Shown piece by piece: positions 1-7,363 of a stretch of 64,000 bases of DNA. This DNA comes from an uncultured Christensenellaceae bacterium (GTDB taxonomy: Bacteria; Bacillota; Clostridia; Christensenellales; Borkfalkiaceae): NCBI GenBank assembly GCA_910586825.1, contig CAJUJF010000003.1, forward strand, positions 62,001 through 126,000, read 5' to 3'. A model generated the notes under the pieces. The model was given only the letters and a program-made list of their open reading frames with translations. It had not been told where the DNA came from and ran no database searches. Numbering within the stretch: the first letter of the stretch is position 1; the number at the start of each line of letters is the position of its first letter. Position numbers and translations under genes: made by a program.

Positions 1-337
1 TGCGGATTCCGCCGAAGGGCAACAGCCCGCGCTTGAACGGCTCGTCCGTTTGAAGTCCGACGATTTTTTCGAGGTTTTTGTCGAAATATCCCGCTTTATG
101 GCTGTTTACGCGGGAAATGACCGCGGTATCCGCGTCGTAGACGCCGCCGCGGGCGCGTTCCTTTTGAGAAAGATCGAGCACCTGCTCCCACAGTTTCGCG
201 GTCGCTTCCGTCGCGGGCGCGAGAAACGCGCCGTCCCCTTCGTACGGGGTATAATTCCGTTGAATGAAATCGCGTACGTCGATCTCTCCGTCGCTCCATT
301 TTCCGCGCGCAAACCCGCGCCAAGCCGTATTTTCCAT
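1..337 (-). CDS. pflB: Pyruvate formate-lyase (formate C-acetyltransferase), N-terminal part
   Basis: Glycyl-radical enzyme that cleaves pyruvate with CoA to formate and acetyl-CoA in anaerobic cytoplasm. Only the first 112 codons lie in the window, so the active-site cysteines and the C-terminal glycyl loop cannot be seen. The frame opens MENTAWRGFARGKWSDGEID and continues VRDFIQRNYTPYEGD, which matches PflB N-termini. ATG at 337 has AAAAGGAG 5 nt upstream. It follows pflA with a 27-nt gap, so enzyme and activase are co-transcribed from the riboswitch-controlled promoter near 1231-1260. The order activase-then-lyase is the reverse of the common arrangement. Identification is secure; the gene is cut by the window edge, not broken. 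Confidence 0.93.
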   Translation of the reverse strand, partial: MENTAWRGFARGKWSDGEIDVRDFIQRNYTPYEGDGAFLAPATEATAKLWEQVLDLSQKERARGGVYDADTAVISRVNSHKAGYFDKNLEKIVGLQTDEPFKRGLLPFGGIR

Positions 338-364
338 ATTCGCTCCTTTTCGCCCGATGCGAAC

Positions 365-1084
365 TCAACCGTTTCCTTTTAAGATTCCTTCCGCGTTTCT
401 CACCCGTTCCGCGGAAGGCGGCGATACGCCTTTCAACGGATAGGGCAACCCGAGTTTTTCGTACTTCGTCTCCCCCATTGCGTGATAGGGAAGCACTTCG
501 ATTTTTTCGACGGTGCGAAGTTCGCCGATAAACTCTTTCAGCCGCCGCAACGCGCCGTCGTCGTCCGTCAATCCCGAAACAAGCACGTGCCGGATCCATA
601 CGGGTTTCCCGTGCGCGCTCAGATATCGGGCGAACGCGCGCGGCGCGGCGCCGCTTTGCCCCGTCAGCGCCCGATGCGCCTCTTCGTCGATATGCTTGAT
701 ATCGAGCAGAACCAGATCGGCCAGCGCGAGCAATTTTTCGTACCGCTTGTCCGATTCGTCGAAACAGATCCCTGAAGTATCGAGACAGGTATGCACGCCC
801 TCCCGCTTCAAGCGCGCGAACAGATCCAGCAGAAAATCCAACTGCAAAAGCGGTTCGCCGCCCGAAACGGTCACGCCGCCGTTTTTTCCGAAATAACTGC
901 GGTACCGCAACGCCTCTTTCACGAGTTCTTCGGAAGAACGCGCCTCTCCGCCCGCGCCCCAGGTATCGGGATTGTGACAATACCGACAGCGCATGGGACA
1001 GCCCTGCATGAACACGACGAAGCGTATCCCCGGTCCGTCTACCGTGCCGAAAGATTCGGTAGAATGAATTCTGCCCGTCTCCAT
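365..1084 (-). CDS. pflA: Pyruvate formate-lyase activating enzyme (radical SAM)
   Basis: Radical SAM protein of 239 residues that installs the glycyl radical on PflB. The [4Fe-4S] motif CPMRCRYC (CxxxCxxC) sits at about residues 29-36, followed by HNPDTW. SGGEPLLQ, the SAM-contacting GGE motif, is near residue 80, and the length is normal for PflA. ATG at 1084 is preceded by GGGGAGG. It is the first gene of a pflA-pflB operon and lies behind a ZTP riboswitch and intrinsic terminator, so its expression should follow the one-carbon/purine state of the cell. Other glycyl-radical activases share this fold, but the adjacent pflB fixes the partner. Confidence 0.95.
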   Translation of the reverse strand: METGRIHSTESFGTVDGPGIRFVVFMQGCPMRCRYCHNPDTWGAGGEARSSEELVKEALRYRSYFGKNGGVTVSGGEPLLQLDFLLDLFARLKREGVHTCLDTSGICFDESDKRYEKLLALADLVLLDIKHIDEEAHRALTGQSGAAPRAFARYLSAHGKPVWIRHVLVSGLTDDDGALRRLKEFIGELRTVEKIEVLPYHAMGETKYEKLGLPYPLKGVSPPSAERVRNAEGILKGNG

Positions 1085-1107
1085 ACGCGCCTCCCCGCCC
1101 GCAAAGA

Positions 1108-1144
1108 TAATAAAAAGACAGTTCTTATTCGAATAAAAACTGCC
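1108..1144 (-). terminator. Riboswitch expression-platform terminator upstream of pflA
   Basis: On the minus strand a 13-bp hairpin with one G.U and a CG tip (GGCAGUUUUUAUU paired with AAUAAGAACUGUC) is followed by UUUUUAUU. It starts inside the conserved GGGCA end of the ZTP aptamer, so ligand-bound aptamer and terminator stem compete for the same bases. It lies between the promoter and pflA. Confidence 0.85.
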
Positions 1145-1213
1145 CAGACGACCGGCTTGTCTCCCCTTTCGGCTCCACGCGGTTCACCGCCTTGCTCGTC
1201 AGTCGCCAAAGGG
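1141..1213 (-). promoter_or_regulatory. ZTP (pfl-type) riboswitch aptamer
   Basis: Senses ZMP/ZTP, the signal of folate and one-carbon shortage, and here precedes pflA-pflB, the gene context that gave the pfl RNA motif its name. The minus strand reads a P1 stem CUUUGGC paired with GCCGAAAG (one bulge), the internal signature GACUGACGAGC, a GCGGUGAACCGC hairpin, GUGGAGCC, and the diagnostic 3' element CCGGUCGUCUGGGCA. The last bases overlap the intrinsic terminator at 1108-1144, which is the usual arrangement for ligand-dependent antitermination. Recognised by eye against the remembered consensus, not by a covariance search. Confidence 0.87.
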
Positions 1214-1230
1214 CTTTCAAATGTAAAACA

Positions 1231-1260
1231 ATCATACCACCCTTCGCCGCAGCTTGTCAA
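1231..1260 (-). promoter_or_regulatory. Promoter of riboswitch-pflA-pflB transcript
   Basis: Minus strand TTGACA (1255-1260) and TATGAT (1231-1236) are 18 bp apart. The predicted start near 1224 lies about 11 nt before the aptamer, as expected for a riboswitch leader. Confidence 0.8.
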
Positions 1261-1377
1261 GAGAAATCGACAATATTTTCGGAAAAATTTTTAAGCGATA
1301 TACTAAATATTGTGTTCTAATTTGATTTTTTCACTAAATATTGGAAATTTTAACGAATTGTCAGTTTCAGACAGCCA
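1261..1377. other. AT-rich spacer, nothing recognised
   Basis: Spacer between the pfl promoter and the terminator of the SLOG/DUF4085 operon. I see no open frame with a ribosome site and no hairpin. Confidence 0.5.
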
Positions 1378-1406
1378 AAACGAAGGGCGCGGCATTTTGC
1401 CGCGCC
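1378..1406 (-). terminator. Terminator of the SLOG/DUF4085-like operon
   Basis: Perfect hairpin GGCGCGGC-AAAAT-GCCGCGCC on the minus strand, 11 nt past the stop codon at 1417. The following U-tract is short (CUUCGUUUU), so the terminator may be leaky. Confidence 0.65.
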
Positions 1407-1416
1407 GCGTGATTTT

Positions 1417-2184
1417 TTATGCTTGCCGTTTTTTCAGCTTCGACGTGGGGATCGTTTTGAGATCCGTTCCGCGGACGGTGAGATACCACCATTCGCGTTC
1501 GTCGGAACGGTCGAGGTTTTCGATCAGAAAATGCACTTCGAACAGGTCTCCGACGCGGTGCAGTTCCGTCTCCAAAACCAAACTCCAACCGCTGTCGGCA
1601 ATTTTTTCGTCGAACGGATAAATCGTATCGGACTCCCTTTCGACGATCTCGGCGTTTTTGATCCGCAACGTTTCGCCGAAATCGAAGACAAGATATACGT
1701 CGCCGCCCTCCTGTCGGATCTCTAACAAGAACATCTCTCCGCACTCGTTGAAGTTCTGCGGCTCCGCAAGAAAGCTTTCCGCGTCGTCGGTCTCCGCGTG
1801 AGCGCGATCTTTGACCGCGTCGCATTCCGCTTTCAGATTTTCGCAAAAAGGCTTCAAAAGCGCGATGACTTCCGCGCTCGCAAAGCCCGTCGCGCATACG
1901 CGAAGATCCGCGATCCGATCCCGGATTTCTTGCGGGAGATATTCGAAGAGCCGCTGTCTGTTTGTCAGCTCCCGCCTGACCCGATTGCACATCTGCTCTT
2001 CGGTCAGCGGATTCGGGCGGCGGTTGAACTCTCTTTCGTTAATCAGATATTTGTCAAAGAGTTGTTCGGATACCTGACGATAGAAGTCCTCGTCGAATTT
2101 CTCGGCGCGTTCGGACTCGCGCACGAGCCGATATGCGGACGTCAGTCTGTTTTTGAGCATCCATTCCTTGGTCATATATTTCAT
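1417..2184 (-). CDS. DUF4085-like protein of unknown function
   Basis: A 255-residue, charged, apparently cytoplasmic protein with no signal peptide or membrane segment. The start MKYMTKEWMLKNRL resembles the DUF4085 family as I remember it (MKY-TKEW opening), which has no assigned function. The C-terminal half (EMFLLEIRQEGGDVYLVFD and onward) looks like a small beta-rich domain that alternates acidic strands. ATG at 2184 overlaps the stop of the upstream SLOG gene as ATGA, with AAAGGAG inside that gene, so the two are translationally coupled. A longer frame to 2262 would run into the SLOG gene and lacks a ribosome site. Family call is moderate; no function is proposed. Confidence 0.6.
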   Translation of the reverse strand: MKYMTKEWMLKNRLTSAYRLVRESERAEKFDEDFYRQVSEQLFDKYLINEREFNRRPNPLTEEQMCNRVRRELTNRQRLFEYLPQEIRDRIADLRVCATGFASAEVIALLKPFCENLKAECDAVKDRAHAETDDAESFLAEPQNFNECGEMFLLEIRQEGGDVYLVFDFGETLRIKNAEIVERESDTIYPFDEKIADSGWSLVLETELHRVGDLFEVHFLIENLDRSDEREWWYLTVRGTDLKTIPTSKLKKRQA

Positions 2185-2702
2185 AACAGGCTTTCTCCTT
2201 TGTTTAAATCGATGATTTCCACTTGTTTTCCGCTCCGTCGGGCGTAGTTGATAGTGTACCACGTTCCGCCGCTTTTGGTTCCGTTAAAAACCGCGATCAC
2301 AAGCTCGCTCTTGTCCACCATGTAACGGTTGCGTTTGAGCATGCAATCGGACGAGTATTCCTCAGAAACGAAAGTCACTTTGTCCGCGCGCCGCAAAATC
2401 TCCTCATAACGCAGTTTGTCCCGCTTGCCCCACAACCGCGCCTGATCGCGACAGGGAACGGCGCATTCCAATTCGATCGGATACCGCTCGCGGTATTTCA
2501 AAACAACCTCCGCAAAGTCCGCGTCCACGCCCAGCGCCATGCCGCTGACGAATCGGTTGATTCCGCAGGATTCGATCGCATATTCGATTCTCTTTTCCAA
2601 CTCCCGCAAATAAGATAAATAGTTTTCGGAATCTCCGCCGTATTTGAAGGGAAATTTTTGCGGTCGGTGTCCCGTACAGCAACAAGCTTTTATCCTGTCC
2701 AT
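2181..2702 (-). CDS. SLOG-fold protein, YpsA/DUF1273 family
   Basis: Protein of 173 residues with the family signature CTGHRPQKFPF at residues 8-18, a glycine-rich turn FVSGMALGVDADFAEVVL and a late segment SELVIAVFNGTKSGGTWYTI. These match the YpsA/DUF1273 branch of the SLOG superfamily, Rossmann-like proteins thought to bind nucleotides or nucleotide-derived ligands. ATG at 2702 has AAGGA 10 nt upstream; an alternative M at 2741 has no ribosome site. It is the first gene of a two-gene operon with the DUF4085-like protein. The nearby XRE gene is transcribed divergently. Family membership is well supported; the ligand and role are unknown. Confidence 0.75.
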   Translation of the reverse strand: MDRIKACCCTGHRPQKFPFKYGGDSENYLSYLRELEKRIEYAIESCGINRFVSGMALGVDADFAEVVLKYRERYPIELECAVPCRDQARLWGKRDKLRYEEILRRADKVTFVSEEYSSDCMLKRNRYMVDKSELVIAVFNGTKSGGTWYTINYARRSGKQVEIIDLNKGESLL

Positions 2703-2828
2703 AATCAAATGATCCTTATTCGTCCGTTGCGGCGTCAACACAATTTACGAACGCTCGCAAATGTTAAACCAAAAAAACACCTATACTTGATTAACGGATA
2801 GTCGTAAATACGTATAGGGAAAATTGCG

Positions 2829-3068
2829 ATGAAATTAAAAGATGCCGTTTCGAGACGGGTGCAAGAACTGTGCGACAACAACAATCTGACAGTACACGGA
2901 ATGAGTCTGAAAACGGGCGTAGCCAACTCTACGCTGGCGGATATGGTCAAGGCGAGAAACGAGTCCATGCAGATCAAATTCATCTACGGAATCTGCGCGG
3001 GACTGAATATGTCCATGGCGGAATTTTTTAACAGCCCTTATTTCGACAAAGAACAATTAACGGACTGA
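2829..3068 (+). CDS. Small XRE-family DNA-binding regulator
   Basis: A 79-residue one-domain helix-turn-helix protein. Residues about 8-65 form a Cro/C1-type domain, with the recognition helix around GMSLKTGVANSTLADMVKARN and the scaffold IKFIYGICAGLNMSMAEFFN typical of the family. There is no sensor domain, so it is probably a constitutive dimeric repressor or a partner of another protein. It is divergent to the SLOG operon and could control it, but I see no matching palindrome in the shared spacer. Next gene 3' is a second XRE protein of different sequence. Confidence 0.75.
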   Translation: MKLKDAVSRRVQELCDNNNLTVHGMSLKTGVANSTLADMVKARNESMQIKFIYGICAGLNMSMAEFFNSPYFDKEQLTD

Positions 3069-3096
3069 TCGCAATTTTCCGAAGCTTTCCGCAAAA

Positions 3097-3113
3097 TGTT
3101 ACAAATCGTAACA
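3097..3113. promoter_or_regulatory. Putative operator, TGTTAC-N5-GTAACA
   Basis: Perfect inverted repeat with 6-bp arms and a 5-bp centre, 58 bp upstream of the XRE start at 3171. A second 17-bp inverted repeat with related arms lies 19 bp downstream of it. The pair suggests binding sites for the adjacent XRE protein, probably for autoregulation. Confidence 0.55.
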
Positions 3114-3132
3114 AAACAAGCCCTAAAAGCAT

Positions 3133-3149
3133 TGTAACATAATGTTACA
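3133..3149. promoter_or_regulatory. Putative operator, TGTAAC-N5-GTTACA
   Basis: Perfect 17-bp inverted repeat just upstream of the XRE gene at 3171; the two sites are 36 bp centre to centre. A short palindrome TAACGTTA at 3164-3171 touches the start codon and may be a third half-strength site. Confidence 0.55.
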
Positions 3150-3170
3150 CTACTTGTCAAGGGTAACGTT

Positions 3171-3383
3171 ATGGAAATGCGCGGCTTGAAAGAAATCCGG
3201 AAAAAGAAAAACATCAATCAACTGAAACTTGCCTTTGACCTGGCGATCAGTCGGGAAGCGATCTCGCATTATGAAAACGGAAATCGCAATCCGAGTTTGG
3301 AAATGTTGATCGCGCTGTCGGACTACTTCAACGTTTCGATCGATTACCTGATCAAGGGCGAAGAGTTTCAAAAAAAGCAATAA
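3171..3383 (+). CDS. Small XRE-family repressor, probably autoregulated
   Basis: A 70-residue Cro/C1-type protein covering a single helix-turn-helix domain. LKEIRKKKNINQLKLA forms helices 1-2, SREAISHYENGNRNPSL is the recognition helix with the conserved YE-G-R-P core, and FNVSIDYLIKGE closes the fold. ATG at 3171 follows CAAGGG; a second ATG two codons later is possible. Two palindromic sites and a small palindrome at the start codon lie directly upstream, which is the pattern of an autorepressor. What else it controls is unknown; the small RNA at 3630 is the next unit on the same strand. Confidence 0.8.
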   Translation: MEMRGLKEIRKKKNINQLKLAFDLAISREAISHYENGNRNPSLEMLIALSDYFNVSIDYLIKGEEFQKKQ

Positions 3384-3440
3384 ACCCGCCTCTGCGAAAC
3401 TGAAAACGAGCTTCCGCCGAAACGTGTAAAGGCCATTTTA

Positions 3441-3456
3441 TTTAGATATATCTAAA
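3441..3456. promoter_or_regulatory. Perfect 16-bp palindrome TTTAGATATATCTAAA
   Basis: Isolated perfect palindrome in an AT-rich spacer downstream of the XRE gene and 138 bp upstream of the small-RNA promoter. It resembles a repressor site, but no regulator can be assigned. Confidence 0.4.
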
Positions 3457-3593
3457 CTATTACAAATAAAATAAACCGAAAAATGCGTAAAACTATCATT
3501 ATTTTCACGCTTTACGAAGTTTTATTTTAATTTTTTAAAAAATATGTCCGCCGTTTTCATTTTTCGCCCCCAAAAAAATTTTTTTGCCGTTTC
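3457..3593. other. AT-rich spacer, nothing recognised
   Basis: Homopolymer-rich A/T tract between the palindrome and the small-RNA promoter. A 61-codon minus-strand frame crosses it and the small RNA, but has no ribosome site and no family resemblance. A/T tracts just upstream of a promoter can act as UP elements. Confidence 0.5.
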
Positions 3594-3623
3594 TTGACGA
3601 ATTTTCCGGATTCGGGTTATAAT
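3594..3623 (+). promoter_or_regulatory. Promoter of small RNA at 3630-3795
   Basis: TTGACG (3594-3599) and TATAAT (3618-3623) with an 18-bp spacer. No ribosome site or open frame follows before the terminator, so the product should be RNA. Confidence 0.75.
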
Positions 3624-3629
3624 AGTAGT

Positions 3630-3795
3630 ATCAAAGGAAAGATTTCTTTCCCATATACTTGCCCTTATCGGGAGAGTGTTCTTCGCACATGATTGCAAGC
3701 TTCTCATTTATCCCCCCAGATTTAGCGAAACTCGGTAATACATAGCGACAGATTGCTCTTGTTAAAATCCCTCTTCTTGCGAAGAGGGATTTTTT
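3630..3795 (+). ncRNA. Candidate small RNA with C-rich single-stranded motif
   Basis: A unit of about 165 nt bounded by a good promoter and a strong intrinsic terminator, ATCCCTCTTC-TTGC-GAAGAGGGAT then TTTTT. It has no credible open frame. A short hairpin GGAAAG-ATTT-CTTTCC opens it. The middle contains CTCATTTATCCCCCCAG, predicted unpaired, which resembles the CTCATAATTTTCCCCC stretch in the second small RNA at 46131. C-rich unpaired motifs in Firmicute sRNAs commonly pair with Shine-Dalgarno sequences. A 6S-like RNA is an alternative, but I could not fold the long rod with a central bubble. Existence as a transcript is likely; identity is open. Confidence 0.6.
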
Positions 3796-3845
3796 GAAAA
3801 CGTCAGTTCAATTCGCGATCGATTATTACACGATTCAAAATTTAC

Positions 3846-3875
3846 AAAAACCGCCCGACGCAATGCGTCGGGCGG
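3846..3875 (-). terminator. pheT terminator
   Basis: Minus-strand stem CCGCCCGACGC-ATT-GCGTCGGGCGG followed by five U, 18 nt past the pheT stop. Confidence 0.9.
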
Positions 3876-3892
3876 CGATCTTAAAACTTCAT

Positions 3893-6298
3893 TCAACGCA
3901 GTTCCGCGCCGAGGTTGTGTTTCAGATTTCCGAGAATCTTATTGAAATAACCGTCCGCCGTTTCGGGCGAAATCGGCTTGTCCGCTTTCTCGTCCGGCGA
4001 GAACGTGATGCGCAACGCCATGCTTTTTTTGCCCTTACCGAGCTTTTCGCTGCGGTATACGTCGAACAGTTCCGCCTTCTTCGCCGCCTTGCACGCCCGC
4101 AAAATACACTCTTCCACCTGCGCGCAAGTGACCTCTTCCGAGACCACGACCGCAATGTCCCGTTCCGCGTCGGGGAACTTGTTCGGATTCCGGTAAGAAA
4201 TATCCTTTGCAAATTTCTTTTCCAGCGCGGCGTAATCGAGTTCGCACAGATACGCTTTCTTTTCCAACGCCAGCTCCGCGGCGATCGCGGGATGCAGTTC
4301 GCCCAGATACCCGACCGTCTTTTCGCCCGCTTTCACGCAAGCGGTCGCCCCCGGATGCAGATACGGCTTTTCCGCGCGCTCGTACGTGAGCCGCAAATCG
4401 AACGCTTCGGCAATCGCTTCCACCGCGCCTTTCAGATCGAAGAAATCGCCGTCGCCCCACAAGCCCAACACGCAGGTCTTGCGCTCTTCGGGAAGCGATT
4501 TCAACGGAAGCTCTTCCGCCAGAAAAATATTCGCAAGCTCGAACAACCTTCCCGATTCGTTCCCGCGTCGCACGTTGCGCACGATATTCTGCAACATCGT
4601 CGGCGCAAGCGTCGTGCGCATGATTGAAAGATCCTCCCCGATCGGGTTGCGGATCCGAATGGCGCGGCGTTCGGGCGCATCCGCGGGCAGACGCAACAGG
4701 TCGAAATCTTTGGGCGAGCAGAACGAATAATTGCACGCTTCCAGATACCCTTCCCGCGCGAGCGTGTTCTTGAATTTCAGTTCCTGCTTCTGCGCTATCG
4801 TCAGCCCGCCGCGCGTGACCGTCGCGTTTTCCAGAAACGTCGGCGCGATATGGCCGTATCCGTAAGAGCGGATCACTTCTTCGGCAAGGTCCGCTTTGCC
4901 CTCGATATCCTCCCGCCAAGGCGGGATCCCGACGGCGAGCTTTCCCGATTTTTCCTCGCGCACCGTAAAGCCCAGCCGCGTCAAAACGGCTTTCACCTCT
5001 TCCCGCGGAACTTCGATGCCGAGCAGTCCGTCGATCTCGCCGTACGAAACCGTCACGGTCTTGGGCGTCGGATCCGCGGCGTTTACGTCCGTTCCGTACG
5101 TTGTGGGCTTTCCGCAGCCGAGTTTTTCGATGAGATGCAACGCGCGCTTCATCGCGACTTCCGGCGTATGCGCGTCCACGCCCTTTTCAAACCGCGCGGA
5201 AGAATCGCTGCGCTGTCCAAGCGCGCGGGAGGTCTTGCGCACGCAGTCGCGCGCGAACTTCGCCGCTTCGAGAAACACGGAAGCGGTGTCCGCTTTGATC
5301 TCGCTGTTCAGTCCGCCCATGATGCCGGCAAGCGCGACGCCGCCGACGCCGTCGCAGATCAGCAGATGATCGGGCGCGAGCGTAAACTCCTTTTCGTCGA
5401 GCGTTACAATCTTCTCTCCCGCTTTCGCGCGCCGCACGACGATCTCGCTGCCACGCAGGAAATTGCGGTCGAACGCGTGCATCGGCTGCCCCAATTCGAG
5501 CAGTACGAAATTGGTGATATCGACGATGTCCGATATGCCGCGGATCCCGCATAGCGCGAGACGGCGGCGCATCCATTGCGGCGCTTTGCCGACTTTGACT
5601 TCCGCGACGTAATGCCCGATATACCGCGGGCAGAGCGCGGGCTCCTTTACCGTAACGGGGATCCTGACGTCCGTCGGCACGGGCGTATAATCCAGATCGG
5701 GAAACTTCAACGGCTTTTTCAAAATCGCGGCGATCTCGCGCGCGATCCCGACGATGCTCTGGCAGTCGGGACGGTTCGCGGTAACGGCGATATCGAAAAG
5801 CCAGTCGTCAAGCCCCACGACCTTCTTCGCGTCGTCTCCCGCCGCAGCATCCTCTTCGCGCAGAATCAGGATCCCGTTAACCTCCGCGCCGTCGTAAAAA
5901 TCGTCGTTGACGCCGAGTTCTTCGCCGGAACAGAACATGCCTTCGGAAACGACCCCGCGCAACTTTCCCGTTTTGATCTTCTGTATCCCGCCCTCGTGCA
6001 GCACCGTCGCGCCGTCGAGCGCGCAGGGAACGAGCGCGCCTTCGAACACGTTGGTCGCGGCGGTACAGATTTGTTTTACGCCGTATCCGCCGCAGTCCAC
6101 CGTGCATACGGTAAGCCGGTCCGCGTCCGGATGTTTTTTGCATTCCGTGATCTTCCCGACAATCACGTTCGTCACGTCTTTCCCGAGACGGGTGAGTTCT
6201 TCCACTTCGAATCCGCAGGAAAAGAGCTTCTCCTGCAATTCCTCGGCGGAAATATCAATGTCCACATAGTCTTTTAACCAACTGAGCGGCGCTATCAT
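3893..6298 (-). CDS. pheT: Phenylalanine-tRNA ligase beta subunit
   Basis: Large subunit of the cytoplasmic alpha2-beta2 PheRS; it provides tRNA recognition and editing. At 801 residues it is full length. It starts MIAPLSWLKDYVDIDISAEE, carries the EMAP/OB tRNA-binding domain at about 40-150 (VIVGKITECKKHPDADRLTV), the B3/B4 editing domain at about 205-370, B5 domain near 405-475, the pseudo-catalytic core to about 700, and the C-terminal ferredoxin-like anticodon-binding domain (NKFPDAERDIAVVVSEEV onward). It lies 12 nt after pheS and shares the T-box-controlled transcript. ATG at 6298 has GAGGAAAGAGG upstream. Confidence 0.97.
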   Translation of the reverse strand: MIAPLSWLKDYVDIDISAEELQEKLFSCGFEVEELTRLGKDVTNVIVGKITECKKHPDADRLTVCTVDCGGYGVKQICTAATNVFEGALVPCALDGATVLHEGGIQKIKTGKLRGVVSEGMFCSGEELGVNDDFYDGAEVNGILILREEDAAAGDDAKKVVGLDDWLFDIAVTANRPDCQSIVGIAREIAAILKKPLKFPDLDYTPVPTDVRIPVTVKEPALCPRYIGHYVAEVKVGKAPQWMRRRLALCGIRGISDIVDITNFVLLELGQPMHAFDRNFLRGSEIVVRRAKAGEKIVTLDEKEFTLAPDHLLICDGVGGVALAGIMGGLNSEIKADTASVFLEAAKFARDCVRKTSRALGQRSDSSARFEKGVDAHTPEVAMKRALHLIEKLGCGKPTTYGTDVNAADPTPKTVTVSYGEIDGLLGIEVPREEVKAVLTRLGFTVREEKSGKLAVGIPPWREDIEGKADLAEEVIRSYGYGHIAPTFLENATVTRGGLTIAQKQELKFKNTLAREGYLEACNYSFCSPKDFDLLRLPADAPERRAIRIRNPIGEDLSIMRTTLAPTMLQNIVRNVRRGNESGRLFELANIFLAEELPLKSLPEERKTCVLGLWGDGDFFDLKGAVEAIAEAFDLRLTYERAEKPYLHPGATACVKAGEKTVGYLGELHPAIAAELALEKKAYLCELDYAALEKKFAKDISYRNPNKFPDAERDIAVVVSEEVTCAQVEECILRACKAAKKAELFDVYRSEKLGKGKKSMALRITFSPDEKADKPISPETADGYFNKILGNLKHNLGAELR

Positions 6299-6310
6299 CC
6301 TCTTTCCTCC

Positions 6311-7339
6311 TCAATCCTTGAACTGTCCGAGAAAACGCACGTCGTTCTCGGTCAACAGCTTGATATTGTTGATGCCGTATTTGAGCATCGCGATCCGTTC
6401 GATCCCCATGCCGAACGCAAATCCCGAATACTCGTCGGGATCGATCCCGCAATTTTGCAGCACCCGCCTGTTTACCATGCCCGCGCCGAGCACTTCGATC
6501 CAGCCCGTGCCTTTGCACAGCGAACAGCCCTTTCCGCCGCATGCCGCGCACGATACGTCCACTTCCACCGACGGCTCCGTAAAGGGGAAATAACTCGGAC
6601 GGAGCCGCGTCTTGCTCGTTTCCGAGAACATCACGTGTGCAAATTCGTCGAGCATGCCCTGCAAATCGCACAGCGTGATCCCTTTATCCACCACAAGCCC
6701 TTCCATCTGGTGGAACATGGGCGAATGCGTCGCGTCGTCGTCCGAACGGAACACCCGACCGGGGGACAGCACTTTGATGGGCGGCTTTTTCTTTTCCATG
6801 ACGCGGATCTGTCCGGCGCTCGTCTGCGTCCGCAACAGAAATTCTTCCGTCAGATAGAAGGTGTCCTGCATGTCCCGCGCGGGATGATCGGCGGGCGTAT
6901 TGAGCGCGGTGAAATTATAATATTCGCTCTCGATCTCGGGGCCTTCATACACTTCGAACCCCATGCCCGCAAAAATATCGATCAAACGGTTTTTCACCCG
7001 CGTTACGGGGTGCAACGTGCCTGCGGCGCGCCGCTTTCCGTGCATCGTAACGTCGATCTTCTCTTCCGCGAGCTTCGCCTCCATTTCCTTGCGTTTTAAG
7101 ACCTCTTCGCGCGCGGCGAACATGTTTTCGAGCGCTTCGCGCAGTTCGTTCACCCGTTTTCCGAACGCCGGACGGAGTTCCGCGGCAACCTCGCGCATGC
7201 CTTTCAACAGCGCCGTCACCTTCCCCATTCTGCCGAGAAACTTCATTTTCAGCTCGTATAACGCGCGGCTGTCCGAAACCGCGTCAGCTTCCCGCGTCGC
7301 TTCGGCTTCGATATTCTCGGTATCTCGATCAAGTTCCAT
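6311..7339 (-). CDS. pheS: Phenylalanine-tRNA ligase alpha subunit
   Basis: Catalytic subunit of PheRS, 342 residues, class II aminoacyl-tRNA synthetase. The N-terminal coiled coil (about 1-90) binds tRNA; the catalytic core begins near HPVTRVKNRLIDIF. Visible class II motifs are GPEIESEYYNFTALNTPADH, SPGRVFRSDDDATHSPMFHQ (motif 2) and GFAFGMGIERIAMLKYG (motif 3). A CAACGGKGCSLCKGTG cysteine cluster is present as in other bacterial PheS. I chose ATG at 7339 with GGGAGG 6 nt upstream; the longer frame to 7420 would run through the T-box terminator. First gene of the pheS-pheT operon. Confidence 0.97.
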   Translation of the reverse strand: MELDRDTENIEAEATREADAVSDSRALYELKMKFLGRMGKVTALLKGMREVAAELRPAFGKRVNELREALENMFAAREEVLKRKEMEAKLAEEKIDVTMHGKRRAAGTLHPVTRVKNRLIDIFAGMGFEVYEGPEIESEYYNFTALNTPADHPARDMQDTFYLTEEFLLRTQTSAGQIRVMEKKKPPIKVLSPGRVFRSDDDATHSPMFHQMEGLVVDKGITLCDLQGMLDEFAHVMFSETSKTRLRPSYFPFTEPSVEVDVSCAACGGKGCSLCKGTGWIEVLGAGMVNRRVLQNCGIDPDEYSGFAFGMGIERIAMLKYGINNIKLLTENDVRFLGQFKD

Positions 7340-7363
7340 ATAAGACCTCCCGTATTCCGTATT

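Noticed and set aside
96..980. 294-codon minus-strand frame over pflA
   Set aside because: Arg/Ser-rich translation with no family; it is out of frame with pflB and pflA, both of which are secure.
3522..3707. 61-codon minus-strand frame over the small-RNA promoter
   Set aside because: No ribosome site or similarity; the plus-strand promoter and terminator explain the region better.
3630..3795. 6S RNA
   Set aside because: I could not fold the long rod with a large central bubble or match known Firmicute 6S sequence; kept as an unnamed small RNA.
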